Of a stretch of 64,000 bases of DNA, positions 27,489-37,345 are shown piece after piece. The translations under genes were made by a program, and so were the position numbers. The DNA is from Leptospira limi (GTDB taxonomy: Bacteria; Spirochaetota; Leptospiria; Leptospirales; Leptospiraceae): the NCBI RefSeq assembly GCF_026151395.1, contig NZ_JAMQPV010000001.1, forward strand, positions 434,001 through 498,000, in the 5' to 3' direction. Position 1 is the stretch's first letter. Each line of letters begins with the position of its first letter. Under the pieces are notes generated by a model that ran no database searches, was not told where the DNA came from, and was given only the letters and a program-made list of their open reading frames with translations.

Positions 27489-27918
27489 ATTGATTTAAAT
27501 AAAGTTGGACAGCATCCAACATATACTCCGAAAAAAGTTTTTTGGGATCAAATGAGTGAATGTTTACCCATTCCATATAATCATGTTCGTCTGATAATTG
27601 AACGTTCCCTTGTATTAATTTAGCCTCATATGCGATAATGATACAAGGGAAATTTCCTTCATTAACCATATGTTTATGAACAAAAATTGGTCTTGGGTTT
27701 ACTTCAATTTTTATATTTTCACCCAATTCTTCGTTAATTTCTCGGTATACACTTACCATCCAGTCTTCAAAAAATTCATCTTCATTCATCCTTCCACCAG
27801 GGAGGTCACCATGACCAGATTTTTGATCACGTAATACTAATAAAGAATTTCCATCTCTTAAAAAGAGCTTTTGGGTAATTTGAAAAAAACCGTGTTTACT
27901 CACAATAAGTTTCCCCAA
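27481..27918 (-). CDS. Nudix hydrolase
   Basis: A 145-aa Nudix-domain protein. The Nudix box runs from GGRMNEDE through to [10 protein letters not shown], retaining the G-x5-E and R-E-x-x-E-E-x-G elements, but ten residues instead of seven separate them. The substrate, a nucleoside diphosphate linked to another moiety, cannot be read from the sequence. The gene overlaps its upstream neighbour by 19 bases and its downstream neighbour by eight, so it is embedded in the operon and likely shares its pathway. Confidence 0.85.
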   Translation of the reverse strand: MGKLIVSKHGFFQITQKLFLRDGNSLLVLRDQKSGHGDLPGGRMNEDEFFEDWMVSVYREINEELGENIKIEVNPRPIFVHKHMVNEGNFPCIIIAYEAKLIQGNVQLSDEHDYMEWVNIHSFDPKKLFSEYMLDAVQLYLNQYA

Positions 27919-30350
27919 ATATCAATTTGATGATCAACTGCATATAACTCCGGAGAGGGAAGTTTTTTTGTTTTGTATTGGTTAACCATTCCTAAAGAGA
28001 CACTTGCTAATTGCGAAATAATCGGATCCATAGATTCTGTTGGTACACCAAAAAATAAAAAGTTAACAGGACTTCCATCACTGATTAGGTATATTTCTTT
28101 TTCTAAGTTCATCTCAGGAATTTTAAAAATAATTTTAGAACCCAAATCCATTTGTGTTTGTGGATCTAATATTCTTAGAAATGTAATGGAAAGATTTTTA
28201 TCTTTTAATTTAGGTTTTTCACTCGTATTTAATTCATTTGTCCACTGAATGAAGTTTGCAAATTCAATTGTTTTTGTCGAACCTGAAGCTAAAAATAATT
28301 GTTTGTGTTCACTCTCCAATATCCAAGTTTCAAAGTCTTTTGGCTGTAAAATAGATTCACCTGTTACACCAATGACAAAATCGATTTTAGAAAATTCTGT
28401 CTCAGCAATTGTATGAAATGATTTTTTAACATACGTTGATTCTATTTCAAATTTTCGATCAACTTCCAAAACATCTAAGTTTGATTCATGTAAAGAACCT
28501 CCGATTAGATATTTCTTTAAAAATCCGCCAATATTACCTTTTGCTCCAAGGATGAGTATTTTTCTTTTCGATAAAACTTTACCAATTCCATGTAATGTAT
28601 TCTCAATTGCATTAATAATGGAACGTGCTACTTCTTTGGATTCTTCCAAAGTTTTTTCTTTTGAAACTGCAATTGAATAGGCAGGTATAACGAGAGATTT
28701 TTTCTCATCCCTAATTTTTGTGAGTCTGTCGAAACCATTTCTAGTATGTTCGACAGATCCAATTACATGTTCTTTTAAAATTTCCGAAAATTTTCTATCA
28801 AGTAATGATTTGTTTTTGCATTCGACCCAATATTCAGAAAGAACTTCTCCCAATGTAACATCATTTAATGCAAATTCATTAAGAACTGGAGCAACATAAC
28901 CACCATCTTCAATCAAAATGATTTTTTCCTTCTTCTCAACAAGTTGCAATAATTGATTTAAAAACAAATAGGTAGACAATCTTCGCATAGCATCGAAAAA
29001 ACCTAACTTCGCCTCTTCCAATTTATGCCGAAAATTTGTATGAATCTCAAAATCACTGTAAAGAGGAGATACTCCATAATAGGGTGTATTATTTTTCGTG
29101 AGTTTAAATTCCAAACCAGCCATGTAAAACGTTTCTGTAGGAATATCCAATAATATATCTAAGTAAACTGGAGGAATATTTCCACCATACTTAACAAAAG
29201 CAACATTTAATGAATTCGCCTTCAATCTTCTGAAGGTTTCTATTAAGGAAATGATTTCAGACGTTATGTGGTGAATGAGAAATATATTTATGCCTTCAAA
29301 TGAAAATTTGTGACCTTTTCCATTGGCAATGGTTTCCAATATCGGCATTCTTTTTAAATAGAAACTTGGATCTACTAAAGTTCTTTTCTGATTAAAACTA
29401 AAGTTTAAAACTCTGTCGAGCCGAGAGAGATCTACATAAATTGATGTTTTTCCAATGATTGCTCTTAAGGTGTTCCCTTCTTTTATTTTTTTAGATGCTG
29501 ATGAATCTTCTAAAAGCAAAAAGAGTTTTTTTAAGATAGATAATGAAACACTTGGATCTGAGCTTAAAATCAAATTACGATACTGTTCTTCCCAATAAAA
29601 ATTTATATTGGATAATTTCCCCAGAGGTGTTTTTTCAATCTGGGAAAATACCTTACTAAAATGACTATTTTCCTCTTCGTAAAATGTTTCTCCTTTCTGA
29701 GCAACATTGATAATTCCATTACTTAGGGATTCACTTATCTTCGATGCACCAGCAATATACGTTCTAGAATGTACATCACTTACAACTTCGTGAGGGATAT
29801 TTTTTAAATTTAAACATCCATCTTCTCGTGAATCAATCGTTATACGGAGGAAAAAATCTCCAATTCGGCTTTGGCTTTGTACTCTTTCCATCAGTATATA
29901 ATATCCAGATGGATGAATAAAATCAGTATCAAATGGAAATAATAATGCTATAGTTGAATTTCTATTTGGATCTTCACCGTAAAACTCTGGGTGTATTTTT
30001 TTTGCTATCGATTGTTGTTGGAAAGATCCAAATACAAATCGTAAATTTTCTTCAAATTCTTCTCTGAATAATACCCAATCTTTTAAAATTCCAGCTCTTG
30101 CAAATACTTGAACATGTTGGATATGCATATCCACTAATTCATGATTGATATTTGGATTAATTTTATAAGTGAATGCTAAATCACCTGGTAACGATTGTAA
30201 TAAGTTTCCAATCTCCTCACCAATCGTCCGTGACAGGATGGAAAGTCCAAAAAAAATCCGAAGATTGGTTAAGTCAATTTCCCATAATCCCTCATCAATT
30301 TGATGAAGAGTTGGCCCGAGAGATGTTTTTATATTTTTTTCTGAAGTCAT
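27900..30350 (-). CDS. Large protein with C-terminal SAH-hydrolase-like NAD-binding domain
   Basis: An 816-aa protein I cannot assign to a named family. The N-terminal 450 residues are mixed alpha/beta with no recognisable motif. Around residues 470-500 lies [19 protein letters not shown]. The C-terminal third contains a Rossmann loop [17 protein letters not shown], then VLEVDRKF (the acidic end of beta2), and [18 protein letters not shown]. This order resembles the NAD domain of S-adenosylhomocysteine hydrolase. The catalytic residues of that enzyme are not evident. ATG 30350 lies four bases after the upstream dehydrogenase stop; a TTG at 30371 is an alternative. Confidence 0.65.
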   Translation of the reverse strand: MTSEKNIKTSLGPTLHQIDEGLWEIDLTNLRIFFGLSILSRTIGEEIGNLLQSLPGDLAFTYKINPNINHELVDMHIQHVQVFARAGILKDWVLFREEFEENLRFVFGSFQQQSIAKKIHPEFYGEDPNRNSTIALLFPFDTDFIHPSGYYILMERVQSQSRIGDFFLRITIDSREDGCLNLKNIPHEVVSDVHSRTYIAGASKISESLSNGIINVAQKGETFYEEENSHFSKVFSQIEKTPLGKLSNINFYWEEQYRNLILSSDPSVSLSILKKLFLLLEDSSASKKIKEGNTLRAIIGKTSIYVDLSRLDRVLNFSFNQKRTLVDPSFYLKRMPILETIANGKGHKFSFEGINIFLIHHITSEIISLIETFRRLKANSLNVAFVKYGGNIPPVYLDILLDIPTETFYMAGLEFKLTKNNTPYYGVSPLYSDFEIHTNFRHKLEEAKLGFFDAMRRLSTYLFLNQLLQLVEKKEKIILIEDGGYVAPVLNEFALNDVTLGEVLSEYWVECKNKSLLDRKFSEILKEHVIGSVEHTRNGFDRLTKIRDEKKSLVIPAYSIAVSKEKTLEESKEVARSIINAIENTLHGIGKVLSKRKILILGAKGNIGGFLKKYLIGGSLHESNLDVLEVDRKFEIESTYVKKSFHTIAETEFSKIDFVIGVTGESILQPKDFETWILESEHKQLFLASGSTKTIEFANFIQWTNELNTSEKPKLKDKNLSITFLRILDPQTQMDLGSKIIFKIPEMNLEKEIYLISDGSPVNFLFFGVPTESMDPIISQLASVSLGMVNQYKTKKLPSPELYAVDHQIDIWGNLL

Positions 30351-30354
30351 ATGG

Positions 30355-31797
30355 TTATTGGAAATCAACAACTACCTTTACACTCGATGGATCTTTTGCT
30401 TTGTTATATGCTTCTTCCAATTTATCAGCAGGGTATCGATGTGAAATTAAGTTTGTCTCTAATGATTTTGTAATTTCTGGATTCTCTCGTAACAATGATA
30501 TCGCCATATGGAAATCACCACAACGGGAACTATGAATCTCTTTTCCCTCTTTAAAAAATTCACCTACCAAACTTTGATCGGCAGGCCATTGATTGGAATT
30601 GGTAGTATCTACAAGGATCGCCCCTCTTGGCCGCACCAATGAATTTTCATGATTTGGGTTTGGTCGAATGGCAAATCCTATTTCGTTCGGGTTTGAAACA
30701 GCTACTACATCAAATCTTGGCAAATGATCAAAAAATTCCTTGGAAGATAAAATGGTTTCAGCGGTTTTTTCATCCCCTACATAAACATTAAAATCTTGTT
30801 TCAATTTGGTTTTAATTTCTTCCGAAACGTTCTCGAAAACAAAAATATTTTTGTTTGTTCTTGTTTCGTTTTGCCAATGGAATTTTGTATTTTGTTCTGA
30901 AAATGGGAGAATGGACAATTCATCTACCACAAGTTCTGTTAAATGATTTATCCCTGCCATCGGTTGGCCATTGGTAGTTTTTAAGTGGACTTCTCTTTTA
31001 GCAATTTGGATGGCAGATTCAAATCCCGACGGAGTAGAGGTTGTATCATATACGATGTCAAATTTGTTTTTTAGATTTTCTACATTTGTTATGCGAAGAT
31101 CAATCACATCATCTGCACCCATTTCTTTCGATAATTTGACCAAGTGGTCATGGCGAGTAATCGCAGTTATGCGAAAATCCGATTGATTGGATTTGCGGTA
31201 GGATGAAAGTGCAGCAAGGATTAAACTCCCCAATCGTCTAGGACCTAAAACAGCAACATGGTCTCCTTTTTTCGGAGGAGAAGCTATGATGGCTTGTAAG
31301 GCTGCAGCAAATGGTTCCATAAGGACAGCCGCTTTTGGAGAAACTCCTTCTAAATTGATAGCTGCGTTTATCGGAGCAAGGATATAAGGTCCAAAACCAC
31401 CAGGCAATCGATCGATTCCTAAAACCCTGCGTTCAGGTGAGTGTGTTGGAATTCCTTCCTTACAAAATAAATCTGGTTCTTTATCACCTCGAGCTTCGTA
31501 AGTGTCGTTGATCTCAACTACGAATTGTTTGCCATGGTTTTCTTCGAGACCTTCTGCTAATACCTCATGCCCGATAATTTGAGGGAGAGGAAATGGTAAA
31601 AATCTCCGATCGATATCGGTGGAACAAACACCACATGAGATTGTTTTTAATGGAATGTAACCTGGACCTAATTGGAGGTAGGGTTCACCATTTCGTTTGA
31701 TTTCCCATCCGTCTTTCTGATTGCCTATGTATTCGTATTCAGCCGATTCAAAGGAGTCACTGGAGAGATAATCCTTTGCTCTAAATTTTAGATTCAT
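30355..31797 (-). CDS. Long zinc-type medium-chain dehydrogenase (MDR superfamily)
   Basis: A 480-aa alcohol-dehydrogenase-like protein. The catalytic zinc site seems intact (SCGVCSTDIDRR with Cys, and IIGHEVLAEG with the His-Glu pair). MEPFAAALQAI and VAVLGPRRLGSLILAAL mark the start of the NAD domain. The structural four-Cys zinc lobe is replaced by a different loop (residues about 95-130, with LFCKEGIPTHSPERR), and the protein is about 130 residues longer than usual. The substrate is unknown. It starts inside the rhomboid stop (TAATG overlap). Confidence 0.8.
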   Translation of the reverse strand: MNLKFRAKDYLSSDSFESAEYEYIGNQKDGWEIKRNGEPYLQLGPGYIPLKTISCGVCSTDIDRRFLPFPLPQIIGHEVLAEGLEENHGKQFVVEINDTYEARGDKEPDLFCKEGIPTHSPERRVLGIDRLPGGFGPYILAPINAAINLEGVSPKAAVLMEPFAAALQAIIASPPKKGDHVAVLGPRRLGSLILAALSSYRKSNQSDFRITAITRHDHLVKLSKEMGADDVIDLRITNVENLKNKFDIVYDTTSTPSGFESAIQIAKREVHLKTTNGQPMAGINHLTELVVDELSILPFSEQNTKFHWQNETRTNKNIFVFENVSEEIKTKLKQDFNVYVGDEKTAETILSSKEFFDHLPRFDVVAVSNPNEIGFAIRPNPNHENSLVRPRGAILVDTTNSNQWPADQSLVGEFFKEGKEIHSSRCGDFHMAISLLRENPEITKSLETNLISHRYPADKLEEAYNKAKDPSSVKVVVDFQ

Positions 31798-32459
31798 TAC
31801 CTATTGTTGATAAAAAATAGAAGAATGATAGTCAATGTAAAAAAGGTAAAGTTGAGAAGAAAGCCTTGTCTGATTTCTTGCCTTTCTTTTTCCCCTAATA
31901 AATAACTTGTCACAAATACTGAGAAAAAACCACCTAAGTGTGCCCAATGAGCCACATTATCTCTCGCAAAAACATTGGTCACATCTGAGTAAACCATCAT
32001 CCAACCAAACAAAAATACTGGAAATGGAATCGATTTGGTTTTGGAAATTGGAAATCGAAATGGTGATAACAAAGTAGCCGCGGAAGCGAGACCTGAAATA
32101 GATCCACTCGCACCAACTATAGGTGTTTTATCTCCTAAAATAAACCCTCGCACAACTCCATCACCTAACACTGAAAGTAATCCAGCCATAAAATAAAACA
32201 ATAACCATCTTTTTTTACCAACTCGTTTCTCAACAACCCTACCAAGTAATAATAGGAAAAATAAATTGGATAAAAGATGGGCTCCAGATCCGTGGAAAAA
32301 AGTGGATAATATCCAATTGAGTGGCTCGAATTCACCGGGGGTTGCAATAAAATATTCCGTTACCAAGTTTGGCATAAAAATGGAAACAATCGGATACAAT
32401 AAGAATAAAAATAAGGCAAAACTAGCGGTTAATGGAAATTCCCAAATGAATGATCGCAT
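31797..32459 (-). CDS. Rhomboid family intramembrane serine protease
   Basis: A 220-aa six-helix rhomboid. It shows FHGSGAHLLSNLFFLLLLG (His and Asn region of TM2), the nucleophile Ser in GASGSISGL (G-x-S-G), and the dyad His in HWAHLGGFF. These are the three key elements for an active protease that cleaves transmembrane helices in the inner membrane. It follows the exported helical protein gene by two bases and overlaps the MDR gene by one codon position. A membrane-anchored protein in the operon, such as the nitrilase-like one, is a possible substrate (inference). Confidence 0.92.
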   Translation of the reverse strand: MRSFIWEFPLTASFALFLFLLYPIVSIFMPNLVTEYFIATPGEFEPLNWILSTFFHGSGAHLLSNLFFLLLLGRVVEKRVGKKRWLLFYFMAGLLSVLGDGVVRGFILGDKTPIVGASGSISGLASAATLLSPFRFPISKTKSIPFPVFLFGWMMVYSDVTNVFARDNVAHWAHLGGFFSVFVTSYLLGEKERQEIRQGFLLNFTFFTLTIILLFFINNR

Positions 32460-32461
32460 AA

Positions 32462-33280
32462 CTATTTGAAGGTTGGGATTTTTGCTTCTTCTGGATTTCG
32501 AAAGTAAGCAGGATCAAAATTGGGAATTCCAGATGCTAGTTCATGTAAATCGGGTTGTTTCCAAATTTGTTCGTAATAATTGAGAGATCCATATGAATCA
32601 AAGTGACTATCGTACAATAATCGCAAATACTTCTCTTTGTCATTTACAATGATTCGAATTACTTCATTGGCCATAGCTTCGAAAGATCGGCTTTCTTTAT
32701 CGAATTCGTCAATAGAGTCGTGTAACAATCCAAGTAAAACAATGTACTTCTCTGCTTGTTTTAATGATTTTAAGGAATACGCCAACTCCTGTAATTTCAT
32801 CAAATACAAATAAGGACGAATGTTTTTTCCAATGATTAATTTTTGTTTCGCAACTGCAATTTCGCGATAACCTAATCGCAAATATAATTTGCTCTCTGTT
32901 TTTTCTTTTCCATTGGCAAGTCGAGCCAGTCTGCCTAACTCAATTTCTAACTCTTCAATTTCGTCTTCCAAAACATTGATGTACAATTGTATGAGTAAAC
33001 CTTGCGTTCTACGTAGTTCTGCGTATGAATTTCCCAAATCCATTTGTAAATGAAGGATTTCGGACTCTATGTGGTGTTGTACGCATCGTTTGAAGTATTT
33101 TTTTTGGTCTTCTGTCCCACGATTGCTGATTGTTGAATTTAAAATGCGAAGAAACTCGTAGTTATCCTTAAGTCCATAGCTAACACGAATTAACTGAGTC
33201 GCTTTAGAACTAGATTGGTCCGGCGTTGTCTCTCCCATTGCAATGAAGAGAAGCAGTAGTATTACCGAAAAACGTTTCAT
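32462..33280 (-). CDS. Exported all-helical protein of unknown function
   Basis: A 272-aa protein with a signal peptide (MKRFSVILLLLFIAMGETT). It is then almost entirely helical, including a coiled-coil-like stretch around residues 85-125 (VLEDEIEELEIELGRLARL). No enzymatic motif is seen. As the first gene of the six-gene operon, it lies next to the divergent promoter region at 33281-33378. It could be a periplasmic or surface structural component. The family is not recognised. Confidence 0.75.
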   Translation of the reverse strand: MKRFSVILLLLFIAMGETTPDQSSSKATQLIRVSYGLKDNYEFLRILNSTISNRGTEDQKKYFKRCVQHHIESEILHLQMDLGNSYAELRRTQGLLIQLYINVLEDEIEELEIELGRLARLANGKEKTESKLYLRLGYREIAVAKQKLIIGKNIRPYLYLMKLQELAYSLKSLKQAEKYIVLLGLLHDSIDEFDKESRSFEAMANEVIRIIVNDKEKYLRLLYDSHFDSYGSLNYYEQIWKQPDLHELASGIPNFDPAYFRNPEEAKIPTFK

Positions 33281-33378
33281 CTATGCAACTAGTTTCGGCC
33301 GTTCAGAGAAAACATTAGCATGATAAAAAAGAAAAGACATATACGTCTCATATTCTAGAATTATGTCGAGAGGAAACT

Positions 33379-33984
33379 GTGCAAAAGTTAGGATCATTAC
33401 CCATTTCTCCCTTAGAAGCCATTGACCAATTAAAATTGGAGATGGACCAACCTGTCTGGGAAAATCGCCTCTTAGAATTGATGAAATTGGCAGCCAATAA
33501 CGATAAAAACGTTTGGGCAATGATTTACCAAATTATCCGAGAAGCGGACTCAGGAAGGCTTTCCTGGGGTTACCATAAGGTTCTACTTTCGGGTATGGTT
33601 TATCTTTTATCCTATGTTGGAGATTCAAAGAGTTACCGTGTACTTTTGAATTATGTCAAATCTTTGGACCGTACCATTCCGATTGGCGCTATGGAATTGA
33701 TATCCGATTTACTCCCTACTTTTGCCGAACTTGACATCCGAGAATTGTTTTCCATTGCATCAAATCAAGATGAACTCAAATCTGCATTCGGAGTTTTGGC
33801 TCTTTGTAAATTGAAGATGGAAAATCGTCTCTCTGACGAAGAAAAAACAAATTTAAAACTGTTTTTGTTGGAATACAAAAATTTGAAATATTATTTAAAC
33901 GATATCATAGAACTTACCTTGGAACAATTGAACGAATCCGATACAAGTGAGTTCTTATCTGAACTTGATGGAATTATGTTATGA
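33379..33984 (+). CDS. Hypothetical helical-repeat protein
   Basis: A 201-aa soluble protein from a GTG start with a good upstream ribosome site (GAGAGGA). It is predicted all-helical, with hydrophobic repeats reminiscent of HEAT-like units (LLELMKLAANNDKNVW; AMELISDLLPTFAELD; ALCKLKMENRLSDEE). No catalytic motif is visible. It overlaps the following dehydrogenase start by four bases (ATGA) and so is translationally coupled to it. A role as partner or regulator of that enzyme is inference. Confidence 0.72.
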   Translation: MQKLGSLPISPLEAIDQLKLEMDQPVWENRLLELMKLAANNDKNVWAMIYQIIREADSGRLSWGYHKVLLSGMVYLLSYVGDSKSYRVLLNYVKSLDRTIPIGAMELISDLLPTFAELDIRELFSIASNQDELKSAFGVLALCKLKMENRLSDEEKTNLKLFLLEYKNLKYYLNDIIELTLEQLNESDTSEFLSELDGIML

Positions 33985-35018
33985 AAGCAGCTGTTTTACC
34001 ACAAGGATCTAAATTCTTAGAGATCCAAGAATTAGAATTACCACCATTATTACCAAACCAAGTGAAAGTGAAGGTAAAAGCTTGTGGGATCTGTGGGTCA
34101 GACATTCATCTCATCTTACATGGAAAAATGAAGGCAACATATACTCCATGTGTTCCTGGTCATGAAACTTCAGGTGTGGTCACTGAGATTGGTGAACAAA
34201 TCACAAAATTAAAAGTGGGTGACCGAGTTGTTGTGAGTGCAGGAACCTCTTGTGGGAAATGTAAACATTGTTTGGCGGGGAGAGAAAATCTTTGTGAACA
34301 CATTGGAGTGATTGGTTTTAACCAAAGAGGTGGTTTTGCAGAATACATCCAAACAGAGGAAAGATACTTACATGTTTTGCCTGACGAAATTCCCTTTGCT
34401 GAAGGTGCAATCCTAGCTGATGCTGTCTCTACTCCTTACCATGCAATCAAATACCAAGGCGAACTGAAAGCAGGAGAGTCTGTTGCAATTATTGGTTGCG
34501 GAGGACTCGGAATCCATGCTGTTGCAATTGCCAAAGCACTTGGGGCAGGTAAAATTTTTGCAATTGATATTGATAGTGGAAGTTTAGAAAATGCAAAATC
34601 ATATGGTGCCGACGAACTGATATTAGTCGAAAAAAATATGCAGGTGGGCAAGGTTCTAAAAGAAAAGTCTGGTGGGATTGACCTATTATGTGATTTTACA
34701 GGTTTTATGCCAAATATTGAAAGTTCTGTCCGAGCCATGAATCGTGGAGGAAGGATTGTATTAGTAGGCATCGGCAGAAACAAACTCGAAATTCCTATGC
34801 CATTTTTTCTCATCGAAAGACAAATCCGAATTACAGGTTCCTATGGATCAGATAGACGGGCCATCCCTGAACTCATACAACTTTATAAAGATAAAAAACT
34901 AAATCTGACAAAGTCCATCAGTGGAATTCACAAATTGGAAGATACAAATGAATACCTACATGCATTGGAAGAAAAAAAAGGAAATCCGATTCGTTTCATC
35001 ATTAATCCGGAGCTTTAG
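33981..35018 (+). CDS. Zinc-dependent alcohol dehydrogenase (MDR superfamily)
   Basis: A 345-aa NAD(P)-dependent dehydrogenase. The catalytic zinc ligands lie in CGICGSDIHL and PGHETSGVV. The structural zinc lobe is the full four-Cys set in SCGKCKHCLAGRENLC. The dinucleotide motif is IIGCGGLGIHAVAIA, with AIDIDSG supplying the acidic residue that favours NAD. This is a textbook MDR, unlike the longer one at 30355-31797. The specific alcohol or polyol substrate cannot be decided. It is coupled to the upstream helical protein. Confidence 0.92.
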   Translation: MKAAVLPQGSKFLEIQELELPPLLPNQVKVKVKACGICGSDIHLILHGKMKATYTPCVPGHETSGVVTEIGEQITKLKVGDRVVVSAGTSCGKCKHCLAGRENLCEHIGVIGFNQRGGFAEYIQTEERYLHVLPDEIPFAEGAILADAVSTPYHAIKYQGELKAGESVAIIGCGGLGIHAVAIAKALGAGKIFAIDIDSGSLENAKSYGADELILVEKNMQVGKVLKEKSGGIDLLCDFTGFMPNIESSVRAMNRGGRIVLVGIGRNKLEIPMPFFLIERQIRITGSYGSDRRAIPELIQLYKDKKLNLTKSISGIHKLEDTNEYLHALEEKKGNPIRFIINPEL

Positions 35019-35041
35019 CCAATTAAAATCTAAGGAATCTG

Positions 35042-36994
35042 CTATTTGATTTCTATGAGTAAAAAACTTAAATCATCCATTTGGTGTTTCCAACCATTGG
35101 AAAAACGAAATAAGGAATCTTGTAAGATACTCGATATATCTTGGATATTGTAGTAGCGATATTCCCATAACAATGATTTGAGCCTATCTTCGCCAAAACT
35201 TTCTCCATATTCATTTAATAAGTCAAAAATTCCATCTGTATAGAGTAATATTTTATCCTTAGGTTGGATCCATACAGTTTCTTCTGCATAAGATTGTTGG
35301 GAAAAAAGACCTAATGGTTTTCCCTTTGCAGTCAGTTGTATTACATCGTTTTCAGTGTTTCGAATTAGGTAAAAACTAGGATGCCCAGCATTGCTAAAAG
35401 TAGCTGTATATGATTCTGTATCGATAAAAAGATAAGAAGCGGTAATGAAGAGATTTTTTGTTTTTCCAACCAAGTGGCGATTCATCAGGTGAAATACCCT
35501 TGCTGGAAATTGTAAATAGGGGCCTGCACCTACAAATGCCATTTTAGACATGGCAGCTACCATTGCAGACGAAATTCCATGACCAGACACATCTGCGATT
35601 AAAAAAGCCCAATTGCCCATACTATCTTTTGTATGGTCAAAATAATCTCCTCCAACAGATTCCAAATTTTGAGAAAATCCAATGATACGAATTTTATCGT
35701 CCTCATTGTATTTAGAAGACAATAGTGATTTTTGTAAGGCATGTGCTAAGGCTAAATCTTTATCAATTTGAATCAATCGTTGGAGTTCTTTATTTTTTGT
35801 TCGCAATTCGGTGTTCATTCGATTGATTGAATGCAACAATTCCCAATAATGTTTGAACACATAATAACCAAAAAATCCCAACATTAGAAAAAAACCATAG
35901 TGAATGAATCGAATTTTGTAGTTCAAAATTTCTAAATCCACAAGTGTATCATGGAGTCCTGCAAAGACGATGACAAGGATGCCTAAGATAATTTCTCTAA
36001 TTTGCCGATTCCCTTTCAAAAATACATATAAAGAAGATAAGATGGCTACGATTGCTTCCAATACAACAATCCAATTATAATCTTCCTCACTATTTAAAAA
36101 AGAAATTCCTGATTCATAATTACGTACCATAGATAATAAAAAAACGAAGATATGTAAAATCGCGATAAGCTTAAAAATTTTCTTAAAGAAAGGAGGAAAT
36201 ACTGAGATCAAAAATAACAAAAAAGCAAAAGGGAAAAAAGTGAAATTGAGAAATGTTATTGGAATGATATAGGAAGCATACTGACGTAATGAAAATCCAA
36301 CAAATCCATTTAAGACTTCGATGAGCGAAGCAGACAAAAGTAGAATTGAAAAATTTAAAAAAATCAATTCTTTTCTGCGCAAAAAATAAAATCCCATGAA
36401 TATAAAAGATAACACTAACAATATCGGGGAAAAAAAAGTTTTAGAAAGATTTTCCATAAACAAATCAATCAATGCTTTTGTATGATTTTTAAAAATAATG
36501 TCACGATCTAATCCAATGAAATTTTTATACCGAGATTGGAATTGAATGTATATAAATCCTTTTGGTTCAGGACTAAGTGGAATCAAATGTGGGAATATAA
36601 AATCAAATTCCTTTGAAATATAAACATTCTCTTTTCCTTGGAAAACTTTAAACGTTTCTAAGGCAATTTCCATAAATAGAATTGGGCTTTGAAGTTGTCG
36701 TATGAATTGATCACTAAATTTGATATATAAAAATTCTTTTTCCTTTTTCTTAAAGCCTAATGATTTATCAGAAATTGGTAACCATTTTGATTCTTGGATC
36801 GTTTCTGGGTCTAAAATTTCTTCAGAAGACCAATAATAGTACCTGTCAATCAGATAAATAGATTGTTGTAATTGGATTTCTTGTTTGCCTTCGGAATGAA
36901 GGTCAAAGCAGTTTTGAATAAAAAAAATCAAAAGGAAAAAAAGAACAAATTGAATTGGAACCAGAAAGGATTTATAAGGTTTGACTTCTTTCAA
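35042..36994 (-). CDS. SpoIIE-type PP2C phosphatase with membrane sensor domain
   Basis: A 650-aa protein. An N-terminal signal/anchor is followed by a periplasmic beta-rich domain (to about residue 185), and then by seven or so membrane spans (about residues 190-400), the 7TMR-DISM layout. A short coiled coil leads to a C-terminal phosphatase domain. That domain has VGGDYFDH, FLIADVSGHGISSAM and LLYTDGIFDL, the metal-binding Asp/Gly motifs. The start is a TTG at 36994 preceded by TAGGAA at a good distance. Likely substrates are phosphorylated STAS proteins (inference); a free STAS protein is encoded at 12.5 kb. Confidence 0.92.
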   Translation of the reverse strand: MKEVKPYKSFLVPIQFVLFFLLIFFIQNCFDLHSEGKQEIQLQQSIYLIDRYYYWSSEEILDPETIQESKWLPISDKSLGFKKKEKEFLYIKFSDQFIRQLQSPILFMEIALETFKVFQGKENVYISKEFDFIFPHLIPLSPEPKGFIYIQFQSRYKNFIGLDRDIIFKNHTKALIDLFMENLSKTFFSPILLVLSFIFMGFYFLRRKELIFLNFSILLLSASLIEVLNGFVGFSLRQYASYIIPITFLNFTFFPFAFLLFLISVFPPFFKKIFKLIAILHIFVFLLSMVRNYESGISFLNSEEDYNWIVVLEAIVAILSSLYVFLKGNRQIREIILGILVIVFAGLHDTLVDLEILNYKIRFIHYGFFLMLGFFGYYVFKHYWELLHSINRMNTELRTKNKELQRLIQIDKDLALAHALQKSLLSSKYNEDDKIRIIGFSQNLESVGGDYFDHTKDSMGNWAFLIADVSGHGISSAMVAAMSKMAFVGAGPYLQFPARVFHLMNRHLVGKTKNLFITASYLFIDTESYTATFSNAGHPSFYLIRNTENDVIQLTAKGKPLGLFSQQSYAEETVWIQPKDKILLYTDGIFDLLNEYGESFGEDRLKSLLWEYRYYNIQDISSILQDSLFRFSNGWKHQMDDLSFLLIEIK

Positions 36995-37002
36995 TTTTCA
37001 GT

Positions 37003-37012
37003 TCCTATAGGA
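37003..37012. promoter_or_regulatory. Palindromic ribosome-binding region shared by two divergent genes
   Basis: TCCTATAGGA reads the same on both strands. On the minus strand it gives TAGGA upstream of the phosphatase TTG. On the plus strand AGGA plus the following AGGAT precede the small-protein ATG at 37031. Only 36 bases separate the two start codons. Confidence 0.45.
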
Positions 37013-37030
37013 AAAGCAGGATAACGTTCA

Positions 37031-37327
37031 ATGAATCGCACACGATTCCAATCATTTTTTTATCTACTCCCTCTACTCTTATTGTCTCTTACTGCTCTAT
37101 TGGCACAAGAGAACAAAACACCCCAACAACTCTTCATGGAAGACAAAATGGAATGTTATTCGATAGCCACTGAGATTGATGGCCTCGAATACCAGAAATC
37201 TCTTAAATGCATTTCGCAAGATTCAATCTGTTACATCATCCAGGGATTTGCAATGAGTTGTATTCCAAGATCTGGTCGGTATCCGTCAGACCTTCCCAAC
37301 CTAACGCCAAAACCAACCCAACCATAA
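37031..37327 (+). CDS. Small exported cysteine-containing protein
   Basis: A 98-aa protein with a clear Sec signal (FYLLPLLLLSLTALLAQ) and a mature part of about 70 residues. The mature part has four cysteines (MECYS, LKCIS, SICYI, MSCIP), suggesting two disulfides, and a Pro-rich C-terminus. AGGAT precedes the ATG. It lies upstream of the nitronate monooxygenase by 18 bases and is probably co-transcribed. No family is recognised. Confidence 0.7.
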   Translation: MNRTRFQSFFYLLPLLLLSLTALLAQENKTPQQLFMEDKMECYSIATEIDGLEYQKSLKCISQDSICYIIQGFAMSCIPRSGRYPSDLPNLTPKPTQP

Positions 37328-37345
37328 TCGTATAACAGGAGATTT

